Shown: positions 25,389 to 34,625, counted from the stretch's first letter. The stretch: 64,000 nucleotides of DNA from Flavobacterium sharifuzzamanii (GCF_003254585.1 NZ_QJGZ01000029.1:1-64000); one strand, 5' to 3'. The notes: generated by a model from the sequence alone, not told the origin. Numbers and translations: made by a program.

Positions 25389-25708
25389 ATTTTTAGTTTA
25401 AAGTTGAAAAGTCTAAAGTCAGCATGTGACTTAAACGAATTAAACAAAGTTCATACCTTTTTATAAGAGATGCCAATTTGTCTGAAACGTTTCTTTTGTT
25501 TCATGTTTAAGGTTTCATGTTAACTGAAGAAAACGTGAAACCTGAAACCTTAAACTTGAAACAAAAAAGAACGTCAACAGAATAAAAAATTCCATTGACG
25601 TTCAAATATAATTATTTTTATCTTTCAGTTTCTGTAATAAAATCTTAATTTTTAAAAAGTATACCTCTTAATTTTCGACTTTACAACTTTTAACTTTCAG
25701 ACTAAAAT
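25389..25708. repeat. Gene-free 320-bp spacer between clpP and tig with imperfect inverted repeats
   Basis: The spacer holds no gene. Just before clpP are phased GTTTAAAG/TTGAAAAG/TCTAAAG units. At 25494-25566 the arm TTTGTTTCATGTTTAAGGTTTC pairs imperfectly with GAAACCTTAAACTTGAAACAAA to form a long hairpin. The tig terminator follows at 25569-25603. Between it and the tig stop lie degenerate units read on the plus strand as CTTTACAA, CTTTTAA, CTTTCAGA (25679-25701). Confidence 0.7.
25569..25603 (-). terminator. Terminator candidate downstream of tig
   Basis: The stem GAACGTCAA / TTGACGTTC with a 17-nt loop is followed on the minus strand by TTTTTTGT. It lies about 105 bp after the tig stop, so tig and clpP are probably separate transcripts. 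Confidence 0.6.
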
Positions 25709-27031
25709 TTATTCTCCGTAAGAAGCTGCAATAAATTCTTCGTAAGTAACCTCTTTAGTTGTTGGGTTAGCTTTTTCTTTGAAGATATCTAACATTTTAG
25801 CTGCTACAACTTGCTCAGAAAGTCTTTTCACTTCATCTTGGTTAGATAAAACTCTAGCCACGATTCCTTGAACTTCTTCGTCAGTTGGATTTGTTTGACC
25901 AAATTGAGCCATTTGCTGTCTGATTGCGCTTGATGTAAACTCTTTCAAATCTTCAAATGTAATTTGGATATTGCTTTGAGCTAATGCTTTTCCTTCGATT
26001 AATTGGAAACGTAAACCTTTTTCAGATCTTGCGTATTCAACTTCAGCTTCTTCTGCAGTTAATTTTTTCTCTCCAACAGTTTGCAACCATTTTTTAAGGA
26101 ATTCAGCTGGTAAATCAAATTTTGTGTTTTCGATCAAGAAATCTTGAACATCTAATAATAATTTTTGATCAGCTTGCTGTGCGAATTGTGCTTCAGCATC
26201 TTCTTTAATTTTTGCTTTTAAATCTTCTAAAGAAGCTACTTTTCCTTCACCAAAAAGTTTATCAAATAATTCTTGGTTTAATTCAGCTGGCTCAGAACCG
26301 TTGATAGCACTGATAGTAAAGTTTACCTCAACATCTAAACCGTGAACGCCTTCGTGACCAACTTTCAAGTAATCCATTAATTGGTGATCGTCTTCAAATA
26401 AACCTTTTGTGCTTACTGTAACAACATCTCCAACTTTTTTACCTGTGAATTGTTTTTGAGCTTTTTTACTGAAAGTATCAACAGAGATTGTAGTAGTATT
26501 GTTGATTCCGTTTGCTTCGCTTGAGAAAGTTCCAGTTAAATCAGATTTTGCATCAGAAACTTCTTGAGGAACTGCTTTTCCAAATTGTTTTTGGATACGC
26601 TCAACTTGTCCGTCGATTAATTTATCGTCAGCAGTAACGATATATTTTACGATATTGTTTTTAGCTTCAAGATCAATTTCGAAGTTTGGCACTAAACCAA
26701 TTTCGTATTCGAAAGTTAATTCTTCAGCATCCCAGTTAAAATTTTCGTTTACTTTAGCAAGAGGAGTTCCTAAAAGATTTAATCTTTCAGATTGAATATA
26801 ACGCTCTAAAGCCAAATCAACTACTTTTTTGATCTCTTCTTGCTTAATAGCTTTTCCGTATTGTTTTTCAACAAGATCTTTAGGCACAGCCCCTTTTCTA
26901 AATCCTTTTACTTGCGCTAAAGGCATTTTTTCGTTAATTCTTTTTGCTACTTGACCTTTATAATCCATATGAACAACGTTCATAACGATTGTCTCGTTTA
27001 CAGCGTCTATTGCTACTCTTTTAATATCCAT
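25709..27031 (-). CDS. tig: Trigger factor
   Basis: Trigger factor is the ribosome-bound chaperone and prolyl isomerase. The 440-residue protein has the N-terminal ribosome-binding domain with the signature region QVKGFRKGAVPKDLVEKQYG (around residues 40-60). A reduced PPIase-like middle domain follows (about 150-240), then a long helical C-terminal arm domain. The sequence is rather divergent from the proteobacterial form, as usual for Bacteroidota. Its promoter overlaps a perfect palindrome. Confidence 0.95.
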   Translation of the reverse strand: MDIKRVAIDAVNETIVMNVVHMDYKGQVAKRINEKMPLAQVKGFRKGAVPKDLVEKQYGKAIKQEEIKKVVDLALERYIQSERLNLLGTPLAKVNENFNWDAEELTFEYEIGLVPNFEIDLEAKNNIVKYIVTADDKLIDGQVERIQKQFGKAVPQEVSDAKSDLTGTFSSEANGINNTTTISVDTFSKKAQKQFTGKKVGDVVTVSTKGLFEDDHQLMDYLKVGHEGVHGLDVEVNFTISAINGSEPAELNQELFDKLFGEGKVASLEDLKAKIKEDAEAQFAQQADQKLLLDVQDFLIENTKFDLPAEFLKKWLQTVGEKKLTAEEAEVEYARSEKGLRFQLIEGKALAQSNIQITFEDLKEFTSSAIRQQMAQFGQTNPTDEEVQGIVARVLSNQDEVKRLSEQVVAAKMLDIFKEKANPTTKEVTYEEFIAASYGE

Positions 27032-27057
27032 CTTCTTCTTTAATTTACGTAATAAAA

Positions 27058-27092
27058 TTGGGTTGCAAAATTATAAAATTTTTGCAACCCAA
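27058..27092. promoter_or_regulatory. Perfect 13-bp palindrome over the tig promoter
   Basis: TTGGGTTGCAAAA and TTTTGCAACCCAA are perfectly inverted around a 9-nt centre. On the minus strand the -7 box TAATTTTG (27073-27066) sits inside this palindrome, with a TTG at 27096-27094 spaced by 20 nt. It could be a repressor operator or form a 5' hairpin in the tig mRNA, which would start near 27060. Confidence 0.65.
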
Positions 27093-27096
27093 CCAA
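27066..27096 (-). promoter_or_regulatory. Promoter of tig
   Basis: TTG (27096-27094), a 20-nt spacer and TAATTTTG (27073-27066) on the minus strand, about 35 nt before the tig start codon. It overlaps the palindrome at 27058-27092. Confidence 0.6.
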
Positions 27097-27144
27097 GTTT
27101 TTAATCTATTGTATTTGAAGCAGTTTTAATCTGCCGATTTGTTT

Positions 27145-27489
27145 TTATTTATCGTCTCCTAGTATTTTATAAGTAAGAGATTGAAGTATAGACAAAATAA
27201 TGCTGAATATTAATGCTGTCCAAAATGAATTTACTGCAAAACCGCCTACAATATTAGTGCACAGTAAAATAATTACCGCATTGATCACCAGCAAAAACAA
27301 ACCTAGAGTAACAAAAGTAACAGGCAAGGTCAAAATCACTAAAATTGGTTTTATAAAAACGTTCAGCAATCCTAAAACTACTGCTACAATTACAGCTGTA
27401 CCAAAACTAGCAACATGCACTCCAGTCAGAATATTAGACAATAATAAGACTAAAGCAGCAGTAACAAGGAGTCTAAGTAATAATTTCAT
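27145..27489 (-). CDS. Phage holin family / DUF360-type membrane protein
   Basis: This 114-residue, very hydrophobic protein has four predicted membrane helices (about 4-22, 28-48, 54-77 and 86-107). It contains the family-like VVLGLLNVFIKPILVILTLPVTFVTLGLF. It belongs to the Phage_holin_4_2 (YvlD-like) family, whose name is historical; most members are chromosomal membrane proteins of unknown role. There are no phage genes around it. Confidence 0.85.
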   Translation of the reverse strand: MKLLLRLLVTAALVLLLSNILTGVHVASFGTAVIVAVVLGLLNVFIKPILVILTLPVTFVTLGLFLLVINAVIILLCTNIVGGFAVNSFWTALIFSIILSILQSLTYKILGDDK

Positions 27490-27543
27490 AGTTCTTGAGG
27501 TTTAAAATTTATTTAAAAGTAATAAAATTTTCATCAAAAACGA

Positions 27544-28308
27544 CTACTCTTTTAAAAACGTAGCGGTCAATTCGAAAAACATCTTTGGATTTTCTGCATG
27601 AAGCCAATGTCCAGCGTTTGGAATAGTTTCCAGTTTTAAATTTGGAAAATGCTTACGAATTCCATCAACATCTTCGTCTTGAATATAACCCGAATTTCCT
27701 CCACGAATAAATAGAGTTGGCTTATCAAAAACTAAATCATCTGCCAAAGGTTTTCCAATTGCATCCAGATTATTATTAAAAACTTCCAAATTAAATCTAA
27801 AAGCCAATTGTCCTGGCTCTTTCCAATATAAATTTTTTAGCAAAAATTGTCTTGTTCCAAAATCTGAAACATATTGAGACACGATTTCTTCAACATCACT
27901 TCGGCTTGGTTTTACTGAAAAATCGACGGCATTTAATCCTGCCAAAATATCTTGATGGTGCTGTTTGTAAAATCTCGGACCAATATCTGCTACAATCAAT
28001 TTATCTACAATTTCGGGATGAGTTGTTGCAAAAAGCATTGCTACTTTTCCTCCCATTGAATGCCCAAGAATATCAATTCGCGTAAGATTGCTTGCTTGAC
28101 AGTATTCATACACGTCTTGAACCATCGCTTCATAACTCCACTCATCTGAATGAAAACTGCGACCATGGTTTCTTAAATCTAAAATATGAACTTGAAATCC
28201 GGCTTCTACATATTGCCCAGCAAGTGTTTTCCAGTTATCGGACATTCCAAGAAATCCGTGCATAATGATAAATGGTTTTCCTTCGCCTTCTATTTTTGAG
28301 TATAACAT
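27544..28308 (-). CDS. Alpha/beta hydrolase (YbfF-like esterase)
   Basis: This 254-residue cytoplasmic alpha/beta hydrolase has HGFLGMSDNWKTLA for the oxyanion hole and LRNHGRSFHSD. It also has the nucleophile elbow GHSMGGK, a late acid near FIRGGNSGYI, and the catalytic His in NAGHWLHAENP. This pattern is that of the YbfF/acyl-CoA esterase group. The physiological substrate is unknown. It stands 55 bp downstream of the holin-like gene on the same strand and may be transcribed separately. Confidence 0.88.
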   Translation of the reverse strand: MLYSKIEGEGKPFIIMHGFLGMSDNWKTLAGQYVEAGFQVHILDLRNHGRSFHSDEWSYEAMVQDVYEYCQASNLTRIDILGHSMGGKVAMLFATTHPEIVDKLIVADIGPRFYKQHHQDILAGLNAVDFSVKPSRSDVEEIVSQYVSDFGTRQFLLKNLYWKEPGQLAFRFNLEVFNNNLDAIGKPLADDLVFDKPTLFIRGGNSGYIQDEDVDGIRKHFPNLKLETIPNAGHWLHAENPKMFFELTATFLKE

Positions 28309-28423
28309 TTATATATAGGTATTAATATCTTTTACAAAGGTAAAAAAGTTATTGAGCAAAAATGATTCAAAAACAGGACCATATAACAACTGTAAGATAT
28401 TTAACACAAAAATATTTCAGGTT

Positions 28424-28439
28424 TTACGGTTTTCCGTAA
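28424..28439. promoter_or_regulatory. Palindrome upstream of a lipoprotein gene
   Basis: TTACGG TTTT CCGTAA is a perfect 6-bp inverted repeat with a 4-nt centre, about 85 nt before the lipoprotein start codon. A TACTTTCG box (28461-28468), one mismatch from TAnnTTTG, lies 21 nt downstream. The arrangement suits a regulator-binding site above a promoter. Confidence 0.45.
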
Positions 28440-28523
28440 GGTTATACGTTTTAAAAAACCTACTTTCGCGCCAAAATCAAGCATTAAAGTCTTGATTTAA
28501 TAACTTAATTTAAACACCGAATC

Positions 28524-29873
28524 ATGATTAAAAAATTCATTTTATTATCATTGGTTGCTTCTCAACTTATGGTTTCTTGCTCTAGTGAAGACAGCCCAAC
28601 AACTGATCCAACTAAAGAATTAACTCTAGAAGAGCAAATTGCTAATTTAGTAAAGCAGCCTTACTCAAAACTTACTCCAACTGAACAAAAAGCTAAATTA
28701 GAAGTAGAAGCTAATGAAATGTTGGTTCAGTTAGATAAATCTAAAAGTTCTAGCGCTATTGAAGCAATAGAAAACTTAAACCGTTTATTAGACGTTAGCA
28801 CTGTTGATATTTTTAACGGAAAAAATGATAATGAAGTTGAAGATATTTTAAACATCTCTGGTGCTTACGGTATTTACACTTGGAATAACACTAAAAAAAT
28901 CTGGGATAAAACAGCTTCAACAACTGAATTAAAATTTGTTTTCCCTGCTAAAGAATCTCTAACTACAAACAATGCTGTTTTTTCTTCAAAAGGTGTTTCA
29001 TCTGATGTGAAAATTAAATTTTATGATGGCTATAATGGAACTGAAGAAGTATCTGACAACCTTTTTCTTCCTAGTTCGTCTGACGCAACTTTAACAATTG
29101 ACAACAAAGAAGCTGCTAAATTTACTCAAACTGCTAAATATTCAACTAAAAACCCATCTCCAGACGAGTTTGCTTACAAAATGTCTTTAAATGATGGTTA
29201 TGTTTGGGAAATGAGCGGTTCAAAAGCTGCGACTAATACTTCAAAAGCTACGCTTACTTACAATGGAAAAAGCTTAATTTCATTTAATGCTGGAAGCAAT
29301 GCTGAAATTGACAAATTAATTGATAATGATGAATTAGTTCAATATAGAGGAAAAGCTAATGGTTTATTTTCTTTGATGGACAACTTTGTAATTATTGCTG
29401 ATATGGATTTAGCTACTTCTGGCGCAGAGGATGCTGCATTAGAAAAAAGCTTAGTTTTCCCAGTATACCCTGATAGTTATGATCCTAAATCTGATTTTAA
29501 AGCATATTACACAGCTGTAAATGCTTACTACAAAAAATCTTCTGAAGGGGATGTAGCTAATTTCAACAAAAACTATAAACTTATTTTAGTTTCTAAAAAG
29601 GACGGCACTAAAATTGCCGAGATTGTTGAGCATTCAGAAAAAAGAGAGGCAACAATTTGGGACACATTCAAATTACCTATGTGGGATGCAAATAACCAAT
29701 ACTGGTCTTGGAACGATAAAGGAGAATCATTTACAAGAGTGTCTTACGACGAAGTGCTTTACCTAAAATTCAGTGACAATACTGAAGTAGAAATGAGCGC
29801 TTATTTCTCTACTGGATTTGAAAAATTACAAACTAAATTTGATGATTTTATTGCTGCTTTTAACAAGCAATAA
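28524..29873 (+). CDS. Predicted lipoprotein of unknown function
   Basis: This 449-residue protein has a lipoprotein signal, SQLMVSCSSEDS, with Cys at about residue 19, and an acidic linker. The rest is a soluble domain with no family recognised by eye. An N-terminal helical region is followed by beta-rich sequence with several aromatic-rich stretches (YGIYTWNNTKKIWDK, PMWDANNQYWSWNDKG). It is most likely surface- or periplasm-anchored. Upstream lies a palindrome that may regulate it, and a terminator follows. Confidence 0.85.
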   Translation: MIKKFILLSLVASQLMVSCSSEDSPTTDPTKELTLEEQIANLVKQPYSKLTPTEQKAKLEVEANEMLVQLDKSKSSSAIEAIENLNRLLDVSTVDIFNGKNDNEVEDILNISGAYGIYTWNNTKKIWDKTASTTELKFVFPAKESLTTNNAVFSSKGVSSDVKIKFYDGYNGTEEVSDNLFLPSSSDATLTIDNKEAAKFTQTAKYSTKNPSPDEFAYKMSLNDGYVWEMSGSKAATNTSKATLTYNGKSLISFNAGSNAEIDKLIDNDELVQYRGKANGLFSLMDNFVIIADMDLATSGAEDAALEKSLVFPVYPDSYDPKSDFKAYYTAVNAYYKKSSEGDVANFNKNYKLILVSKKDGTKIAEIVEHSEKREATIWDTFKLPMWDANNQYWSWNDKGESFTRVSYDEVLYLKFSDNTEVEMSAYFSTGFEKLQTKFDDFIAAFNKQ

Positions 29874-29890
29874 TTTTAAAATACAATTGA

Positions 29891-29924
29891 AAAAAAGCCG
29901 ATTTGAAAATTCAAATCGGCTTTT
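29891..29924. terminator. Bidirectional terminator that overlaps the DUF4249 3' end
   Basis: A 14-bp stem, AAAAGCCGATTTGA / TCAAATCGGCTTTT, with an AAAT loop. The minus-strand DUF4249 gene stops at 29911-29913, inside the right arm, so its last codons are part of the terminator. Confidence 0.85.
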
Positions 29925-30777
29925 CTTTTTTAGGTGGGGTTTTTACAATTAAAGTACTTTGTCCGTATCCTGACCAAATCCCTATTCCTCCTTTAATATT
30001 CGATTTTAAACTAATATTGGCTGGGTAAATTGGATTTTGACTATTCACAATTTCATTTTGCCAGCTATTCCAAAAATCTAAAGATTCTTTTGTTTGGGTT
30101 CTTAATTTCACATGAATTAAATCCCCGTCTGCAAAATAGGGCGTAAATTTAGTTTTAGGAAACAATATTACACCTCTGTTGATTTGTACAGAAACAGATG
30201 AAGTTTCAAAATTCTTATCATCTAAATTTCCATAGAACGAAGGAACAAAAATGGGTTCCTCGCCTTCAATTTTAGTTGCAATCTGATAATAATTTTTCTC
30301 TCCAGCTGGATCATCAAATTTTACAAATACATATCCGGTTGTATCTGCAGGATTTCTTTTTATGTATTCTGCACTTTTTAAAGCAACACTCTTAGGAATA
30401 ATTGTTACAGCTTCTATTGTTTTGTTTAAATATTCGATTTTTAATGAATATTCTTTTCCCGCTTCACCTTTTAATGATGAACCAAAATAAACAAACGGTG
30501 GCACTCTGTTTTTATCATTCTTCACCCTCAAAACTTCAGAGGTTACTCCATCAGAAATTGTAATTTTTGCAGATCTTATAACATGGTTTAAAACGTTTGT
30601 CGAATCAATAACATCTGTCACAGGAATGCTGCTGGACAATAATACATTAGCAAAATCACCTTCTTCAATCCAGCCTTCAACCACTATTTTCGATTCTAGG
30701 CTTTTCTCCGTTTTAAAACCATCGTTAGAGCAGCTCATTAAAATTAAACCTAAAAAAAGGAGCAGACACTTTTTCAT
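29911..30777 (-). CDS. DUF4249 family lipoprotein
   Basis: This 288-residue lipoprotein (MKKCLLLFLGLILMSCSND) matches the DUF4249 family. It has VVEGWIEEGDFANVLLSSSIPV near the start and a mostly beta body. DUF4249 genes typically follow a TonB-dependent receptor gene in Bacteroidota, as here (4-bp gap), and may act as its surface partner, by analogy with SusD. The C-terminus ends in Lys/Pro-rich PPKKEKPI encoded inside the terminator. Ligand unknown. Confidence 0.9.
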   Translation of the reverse strand: MKKCLLLFLGLILMSCSNDGFKTEKSLESKIVVEGWIEEGDFANVLLSSSIPVTDVIDSTNVLNHVIRSAKITISDGVTSEVLRVKNDKNRVPPFVYFGSSLKGEAGKEYSLKIEYLNKTIEAVTIIPKSVALKSAEYIKRNPADTTGYVFVKFDDPAGEKNYYQIATKIEGEEPIFVPSFYGNLDDKNFETSSVSVQINRGVILFPKTKFTPYFADGDLIHVKLRTQTKESLDFWNSWQNEIVNSQNPIYPANISLKSNIKGGIGIWSGYGQSTLIVKTPPKKEKPI

Positions 30778-30781
30778 ATTC

Positions 30782-33055
30782 TTAAAATTTAAATCTCCAG
30801 CTAACAGAAGGCAGTATTCTATACAGCACTTTTTCTTTCTGGGTTACTACTACTTTATCTTTATTTTCGTTTACTTCAACATCCAAAACCACATAAATTG
30901 GATTAGCAATATTAAAAGTGTTGTAAATTGAAAAATTCAAAGCGCTTTCTTTTTTTGCAGTTCGTATAAAATAATAATTAGCCGCAATATCGGTTCTGAT
31001 ATAATTTGGCATTTGCGCATTATTATAGCCTGAATATTCTTTCACTGGATTATTATTAATGAAATACCATGAAGTTGGCATTGTAAATCTATTCCCTGAA
31101 CTAAATAATTGAGTAACGCCAAAATTCCATTTAGAATTCAGATCATACATTCCGACAAGAGAAAGATTATGGCGTCTGTCATATTTAGCAAAATATGTGT
31201 TACCATTATTAAGTTCATCAAAATTTCTATCAGACCAGCTTAAGGTATAACTTAACCAACCGCTAAACTTTCCATTGCTTTTTTTGAGCATCATTTCAAG
31301 TCCGTATGCTTTTCCTTTCCCCACATACATATCATTTTTGAATGTTGTGATTTCATTAAATTGGGTAATTCCGTATGGATACTCCAATAAGTTTTTCATC
31401 GAACGATAAAATCCTCCCAAAGAAGAACTCCAATTTCTTGTGATATTTTGATTAGAACCGATGGAAAATTCATTAGAAGACTGAGGTTTTATACCATCTG
31501 AACTCGCAATCCAAAAGTCTGTAGGAATTCCGACACTTGATGTGGTTATTAAACTTAAATATTGATACTGTTTGTTATAAGATGCATAAAAGGAATATTT
31601 TTCGCTTGGAACATAGTTCAAAACAACACGAGGCTGAAAATGCAGATAAGAATCTGTATCTGATGTATAATAATTAATTCGCAACCCTAAATCTGCTGTA
31701 AGGTTCTCAAATATTCTAGGTTTTGCTGTAGTAAAAACAGCAGCTTCATTGGCATTTATAATATCTTGTGAATTGTTATTTAGGGTTGTAAAATTCTCCA
31801 CATTTACTTTTTGAGGCTGTAAATTGTGGTAAGCATACTGAAATCCTGATTCAAAGGGAATATTTTTAAAGGAGTATCGAACTGAATTTGTAAAGCCAAA
31901 ATCTTTTACAAACGATGAAACGTTAAACTGAATTGTCGCTTGCTCCATGCTTAAATCATTAGAATATTGGCTAAAATAAATTGCATTTGACATGCTTACT
32001 TTAGGAGAAAGCGTTGTAATAAGAGACGGAGATACGGTAAAATTACTCCATTTCAAACTAGTTCGAAGCGCAAGATTCTCATCTTTAACTTTCAATTCAT
32101 CTCCACTGGCAAAAGCATCAACAACAAATAAATTATTTTTAGAAATTTGAGATAAAAACGTGAAATTCCCATCCGAAAAACCGTATTTCATATTCTGAAC
32201 ATCATTATTTTTTGAACCAGATTTCATAATCGGTCCAACAATTTCATCTATATAAGTTTTTCTTCCAGAAATGTAAAATCCTGTTTTACTACTAAGTGGA
32301 ACTGAAACAGTCAATTGTGAAGCCAAAATCCCAACGTTTCCCTGAATGCCAAATTCAGACGGCAGCTTTTTATTGGAATTCAATAACGTTGTTGAACTTA
32401 ATCTTCCTCCGTATTTTGCATTTGAACTTGACTTATCAAATTCGACATCTTTAATATGATCTGCATTGTAAAAAGGAAAAATCCCTAATAAGTGGGACAT
32501 TCCATAAATGGGAGTATTATTGTATAATATTGCATTATGCCCAGGATCTCCACCTCTTACATAGAAATAGCCATTTGCATCGCCTGAATTCTGAACACCT
32601 GGAGTTAACTGTAAAATCTTCAAAATATCTGTTGTTCCTAAAATACTTGGCACCGCAGATAACTCTTTTACATTAAAGGAAAGTTTTCCCCCCGAAAGAT
32701 TTTTGACAGGATTTTTTTTATCATTCGTAATTACGACTTCTTTTAAAATCGCAATATCTTTTTCTAAAATAATTGATAATAAAGTATCTTTTTTCAAATC
32801 AAATTCAAGGTCTTTTGAAAGATAACCCGATTGATTGACTTTTATTTTTATCTGACCCAACGGAATATTTCCAACAAAATTTCCGGAACCATCAGTTGAA
32901 GAAACATTTTGAGAATCCTTCGAAGTGAAAAGGATATTCACTCCAACTAAATTTTCGTTTTCAGAACATTTTACATTCCCCGAAATAATTGCTTTTGATT
33001 GTGCAAATACTCCAGAAATACAAAGGAAACAAAGGACAGTAATTATTTTCGACAC
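30782..33055 (-). CDS. TonB-dependent receptor with carboxypeptidase-regulatory-like domain
   Basis: This 757-residue outer-membrane receptor has a signal peptide (1-18), then a carboxypeptidase-regulatory-like domain at about 20-105 (AIISGNVKCSENENLVGVNI). A plug domain follows, with PSILGTTDILKILQLTPGVQ and GFYFVRGGDPGHN-like strands (YFYVRGGDPGHNAILYNN). The remainder is a 22-strand barrel ending in an aromatic residue (SVSWRFKF). The gene is upstream of DUF4249 on one transcript. The receptor probably imports a nutrient not identifiable from sequence. Confidence 0.92.
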   Translation of the reverse strand: MSKIITVLCFLCISGVFAQSKAIISGNVKCSENENLVGVNILFTSKDSQNVSSTDGSGNFVGNIPLGQIKIKVNQSGYLSKDLEFDLKKDTLLSIILEKDIAILKEVVITNDKKNPVKNLSGGKLSFNVKELSAVPSILGTTDILKILQLTPGVQNSGDANGYFYVRGGDPGHNAILYNNTPIYGMSHLLGIFPFYNADHIKDVEFDKSSSNAKYGGRLSSTTLLNSNKKLPSEFGIQGNVGILASQLTVSVPLSSKTGFYISGRKTYIDEIVGPIMKSGSKNNDVQNMKYGFSDGNFTFLSQISKNNLFVVDAFASGDELKVKDENLALRTSLKWSNFTVSPSLITTLSPKVSMSNAIYFSQYSNDLSMEQATIQFNVSSFVKDFGFTNSVRYSFKNIPFESGFQYAYHNLQPQKVNVENFTTLNNNSQDIINANEAAVFTTAKPRIFENLTADLGLRINYYTSDTDSYLHFQPRVVLNYVPSEKYSFYASYNKQYQYLSLITTSSVGIPTDFWIASSDGIKPQSSNEFSIGSNQNITRNWSSSLGGFYRSMKNLLEYPYGITQFNEITTFKNDMYVGKGKAYGLEMMLKKSNGKFSGWLSYTLSWSDRNFDELNNGNTYFAKYDRRHNLSLVGMYDLNSKWNFGVTQLFSSGNRFTMPTSWYFINNNPVKEYSGYNNAQMPNYIRTDIAANYYFIRTAKKESALNFSIYNTFNIANPIYVVLDVEVNENKDKVVVTQKEKVLYRILPSVSWRFKF

Positions 33056-33133
33056 TATATTTTAATAAGAAAAGTGCGAAAATAAACAATTATAACCCAA
33101 TTGCATCAGGTTATAATTGTTTTAATTTGAATA

Positions 33134-33847
33134 TTATTTCAATTTATTCAGATACATATTTACTGTATTATCTAAACCAAGATAAAGCGCCTCTGAAATT
33201 AAAGCATGACCAATCGAAACCTCTAATAAACCAGGAATATTTTGTTTGAAAAACTTGATATTATCCAAACTCAAATCGTGTCCAGCATTGATTCCTAAAC
33301 CTAATTCGATCGCCAATTCTGCAGCTTTAGTGTACGGTTCAATTCCTTTTTCATTACCTAAACTATATTGGTGCGCAAAAGATTCTGTATACAGCTCAAT
33401 TCTATCTGTTCCTGTTTTCTTTGCTCCTTCAATCATTTCTAAAATCGGGTCAACAAAAATCGAAGTTCTAATTCCGTTTCTTTGAAATTCCTGAATAACT
33501 TCTGTTAAATATTCTTGGTTTTTAATAGTATCCCAACCAGCAGAAGAAGTTATTGCTCCAATTGCATCTGGAACCAAAGTAACTTGATCAGGTTTACATT
33601 CTAAAACCAAATCAATAAAATTATGCTGTGGATTACCTTCGATATTATATTCTGTTGTAACAACTGCTTTTAAATCGCGTGCATCCTGATAGCGAATATG
33701 TCGTTCGTCTGGACGAGGATGAATTGTAATTCCTTGTCCTCCAAATCGCTGAATATCTGCAGCAACTTTTAATAAATCTGGAACATTTCCGCCGCGGGCA
33801 TTTCGAAGCGTTGCTATTTTATTGATATTTACACTTAATTTTGTCAT
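33134..33847 (-). CDS. pdxJ: Pyridoxine 5'-phosphate synthase PdxJ
   Basis: PdxJ condenses 1-deoxyxylulose 5-phosphate with 3-amino-2-oxopropyl phosphate in vitamin B6 synthesis. The chosen start gives 237 residues. TIM-barrel motifs are visible: [56 protein letters not shown], and [14 protein letters not shown] with [15 protein letters not shown] at the end. The open frame starts nine codons earlier, but [10 protein letters not shown] is the family-like start. Confidence 0.95.
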   Translation of the reverse strand: MTKLSVNINKIATLRNARGGNVPDLLKVAADIQRFGGQGITIHPRPDERHIRYQDARDLKAVVTTEYNIEGNPQHNFIDLVLECKPDQVTLVPDAIGAITSSAGWDTIKNQEYLTEVIQEFQRNGIRTSIFVDPILEMIEGAKKTGTDRIELYTESFAHQYSLGNEKGIEPYTKAAELAIELGLGINAGHDLSLDNIKFFKQNIPGLLEVSIGHALISEALYLGLDNTVNMYLNKLK

Positions 33848-33888
33848 ATAAATGGATATTAATTCTAGTAACATTATATTTGTTACGA

Positions 33889-33896
33889 CAAAAATA
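33889..33896 (-). promoter_or_regulatory. -7 element of pdxJ
   Basis: TATTTTTG on the minus strand lies about 42 nt before the preferred pdxJ start. It shares the 115-bp divergent region with the CBS-domain gene. No well-spaced TTG was seen. Confidence 0.4.
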
Positions 33897-33962
33897 CAAA
33901 GTAAAACAGAGCAGTTTTCGGTATTTTTTGATTATTTTGCATCAAATATCTTCAATTGATTT

Positions 33963-34622
33963 ATGACAGAAATTACAAACTATATCACAAACGATTTCAG
34001 AGCGATTGACAGTCAGGAAACGATAGCCTCGATTCAGGACTTTTTTGTCGATGTAAATTTTTCTCATTTTCCGATTTTAGAAGATGGTGTTTTTATCGGA
34101 AGCATCTCTTCTGACGATGTTGAAACATTTGACATTGAAAAAAAAGCAATTGATTACAAATATACTTTAGAACGTTTTTTTGCCAGAAAATCAATGATCT
34201 GGCTCGATGTTCTTGAAGTTTTTGCAAAAAACCACACCAACCTTCTCCCAATTCTTGATGAGAATAATAATTACATAGGTTATTATGAAATGGAAGATAT
34301 CATGAAGTTCTTTCAGGAAACTCCATTTTTAAAAGAACCTGGCGCTATTATTATTGTGCAAAAAGGTCTTTTGGATTATTCTATGAGTGAGGTAACTCAA
34401 ATTGTAGAAAGCAATAATGGTAAAGTTTTAGGATGTTTTGTTTCTGAAGCTGATACCGAAAATGTTCAGATTACTGTAAAAATTGGTTTAGGAGCAATTA
34501 ATGAAATTATCCAAACCTACAGAAGATATGGTTATGAAATTATTTCTGAACATCAGGAAGACACCTATATTAACAGCTTAAAAGAACGATCAGATTATTT
34601 AGACAAGTATCTTAATATATAA
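33963..34622 (+). CDS. CBS domain-containing protein
   Basis: This 219-residue protein has two tandem CBS modules (about 1-65 and 70-130). They contain DSQETIASIQDFFVDVNFSHFPILEDGVFIGSISSDDV and KNHTNLLPILDENNNYIGYYEMEDIM. An ACT-like C-terminal part follows (about 130-205: GAIIIVQKGLLDYSMSEVTQIVESN). CBS pairs usually bind adenine nucleotides, so it may sense energy state. Its partner is unknown. NadK follows 99 bp later but an imperfect hairpin lies between them. Confidence 0.9.
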   Translation: MTEITNYITNDFRAIDSQETIASIQDFFVDVNFSHFPILEDGVFIGSISSDDVETFDIEKKAIDYKYTLERFFARKSMIWLDVLEVFAKNHTNLLPILDENNNYIGYYEMEDIMKFFQETPFLKEPGAIIIVQKGLLDYSMSEVTQIVESNNGKVLGCFVSEADTENVQITVKIGLGAINEIIQTYRRYGYEIISEHQEDTYINSLKERSDYLDKYLNI

Positions 34623-34625
34623 GTT

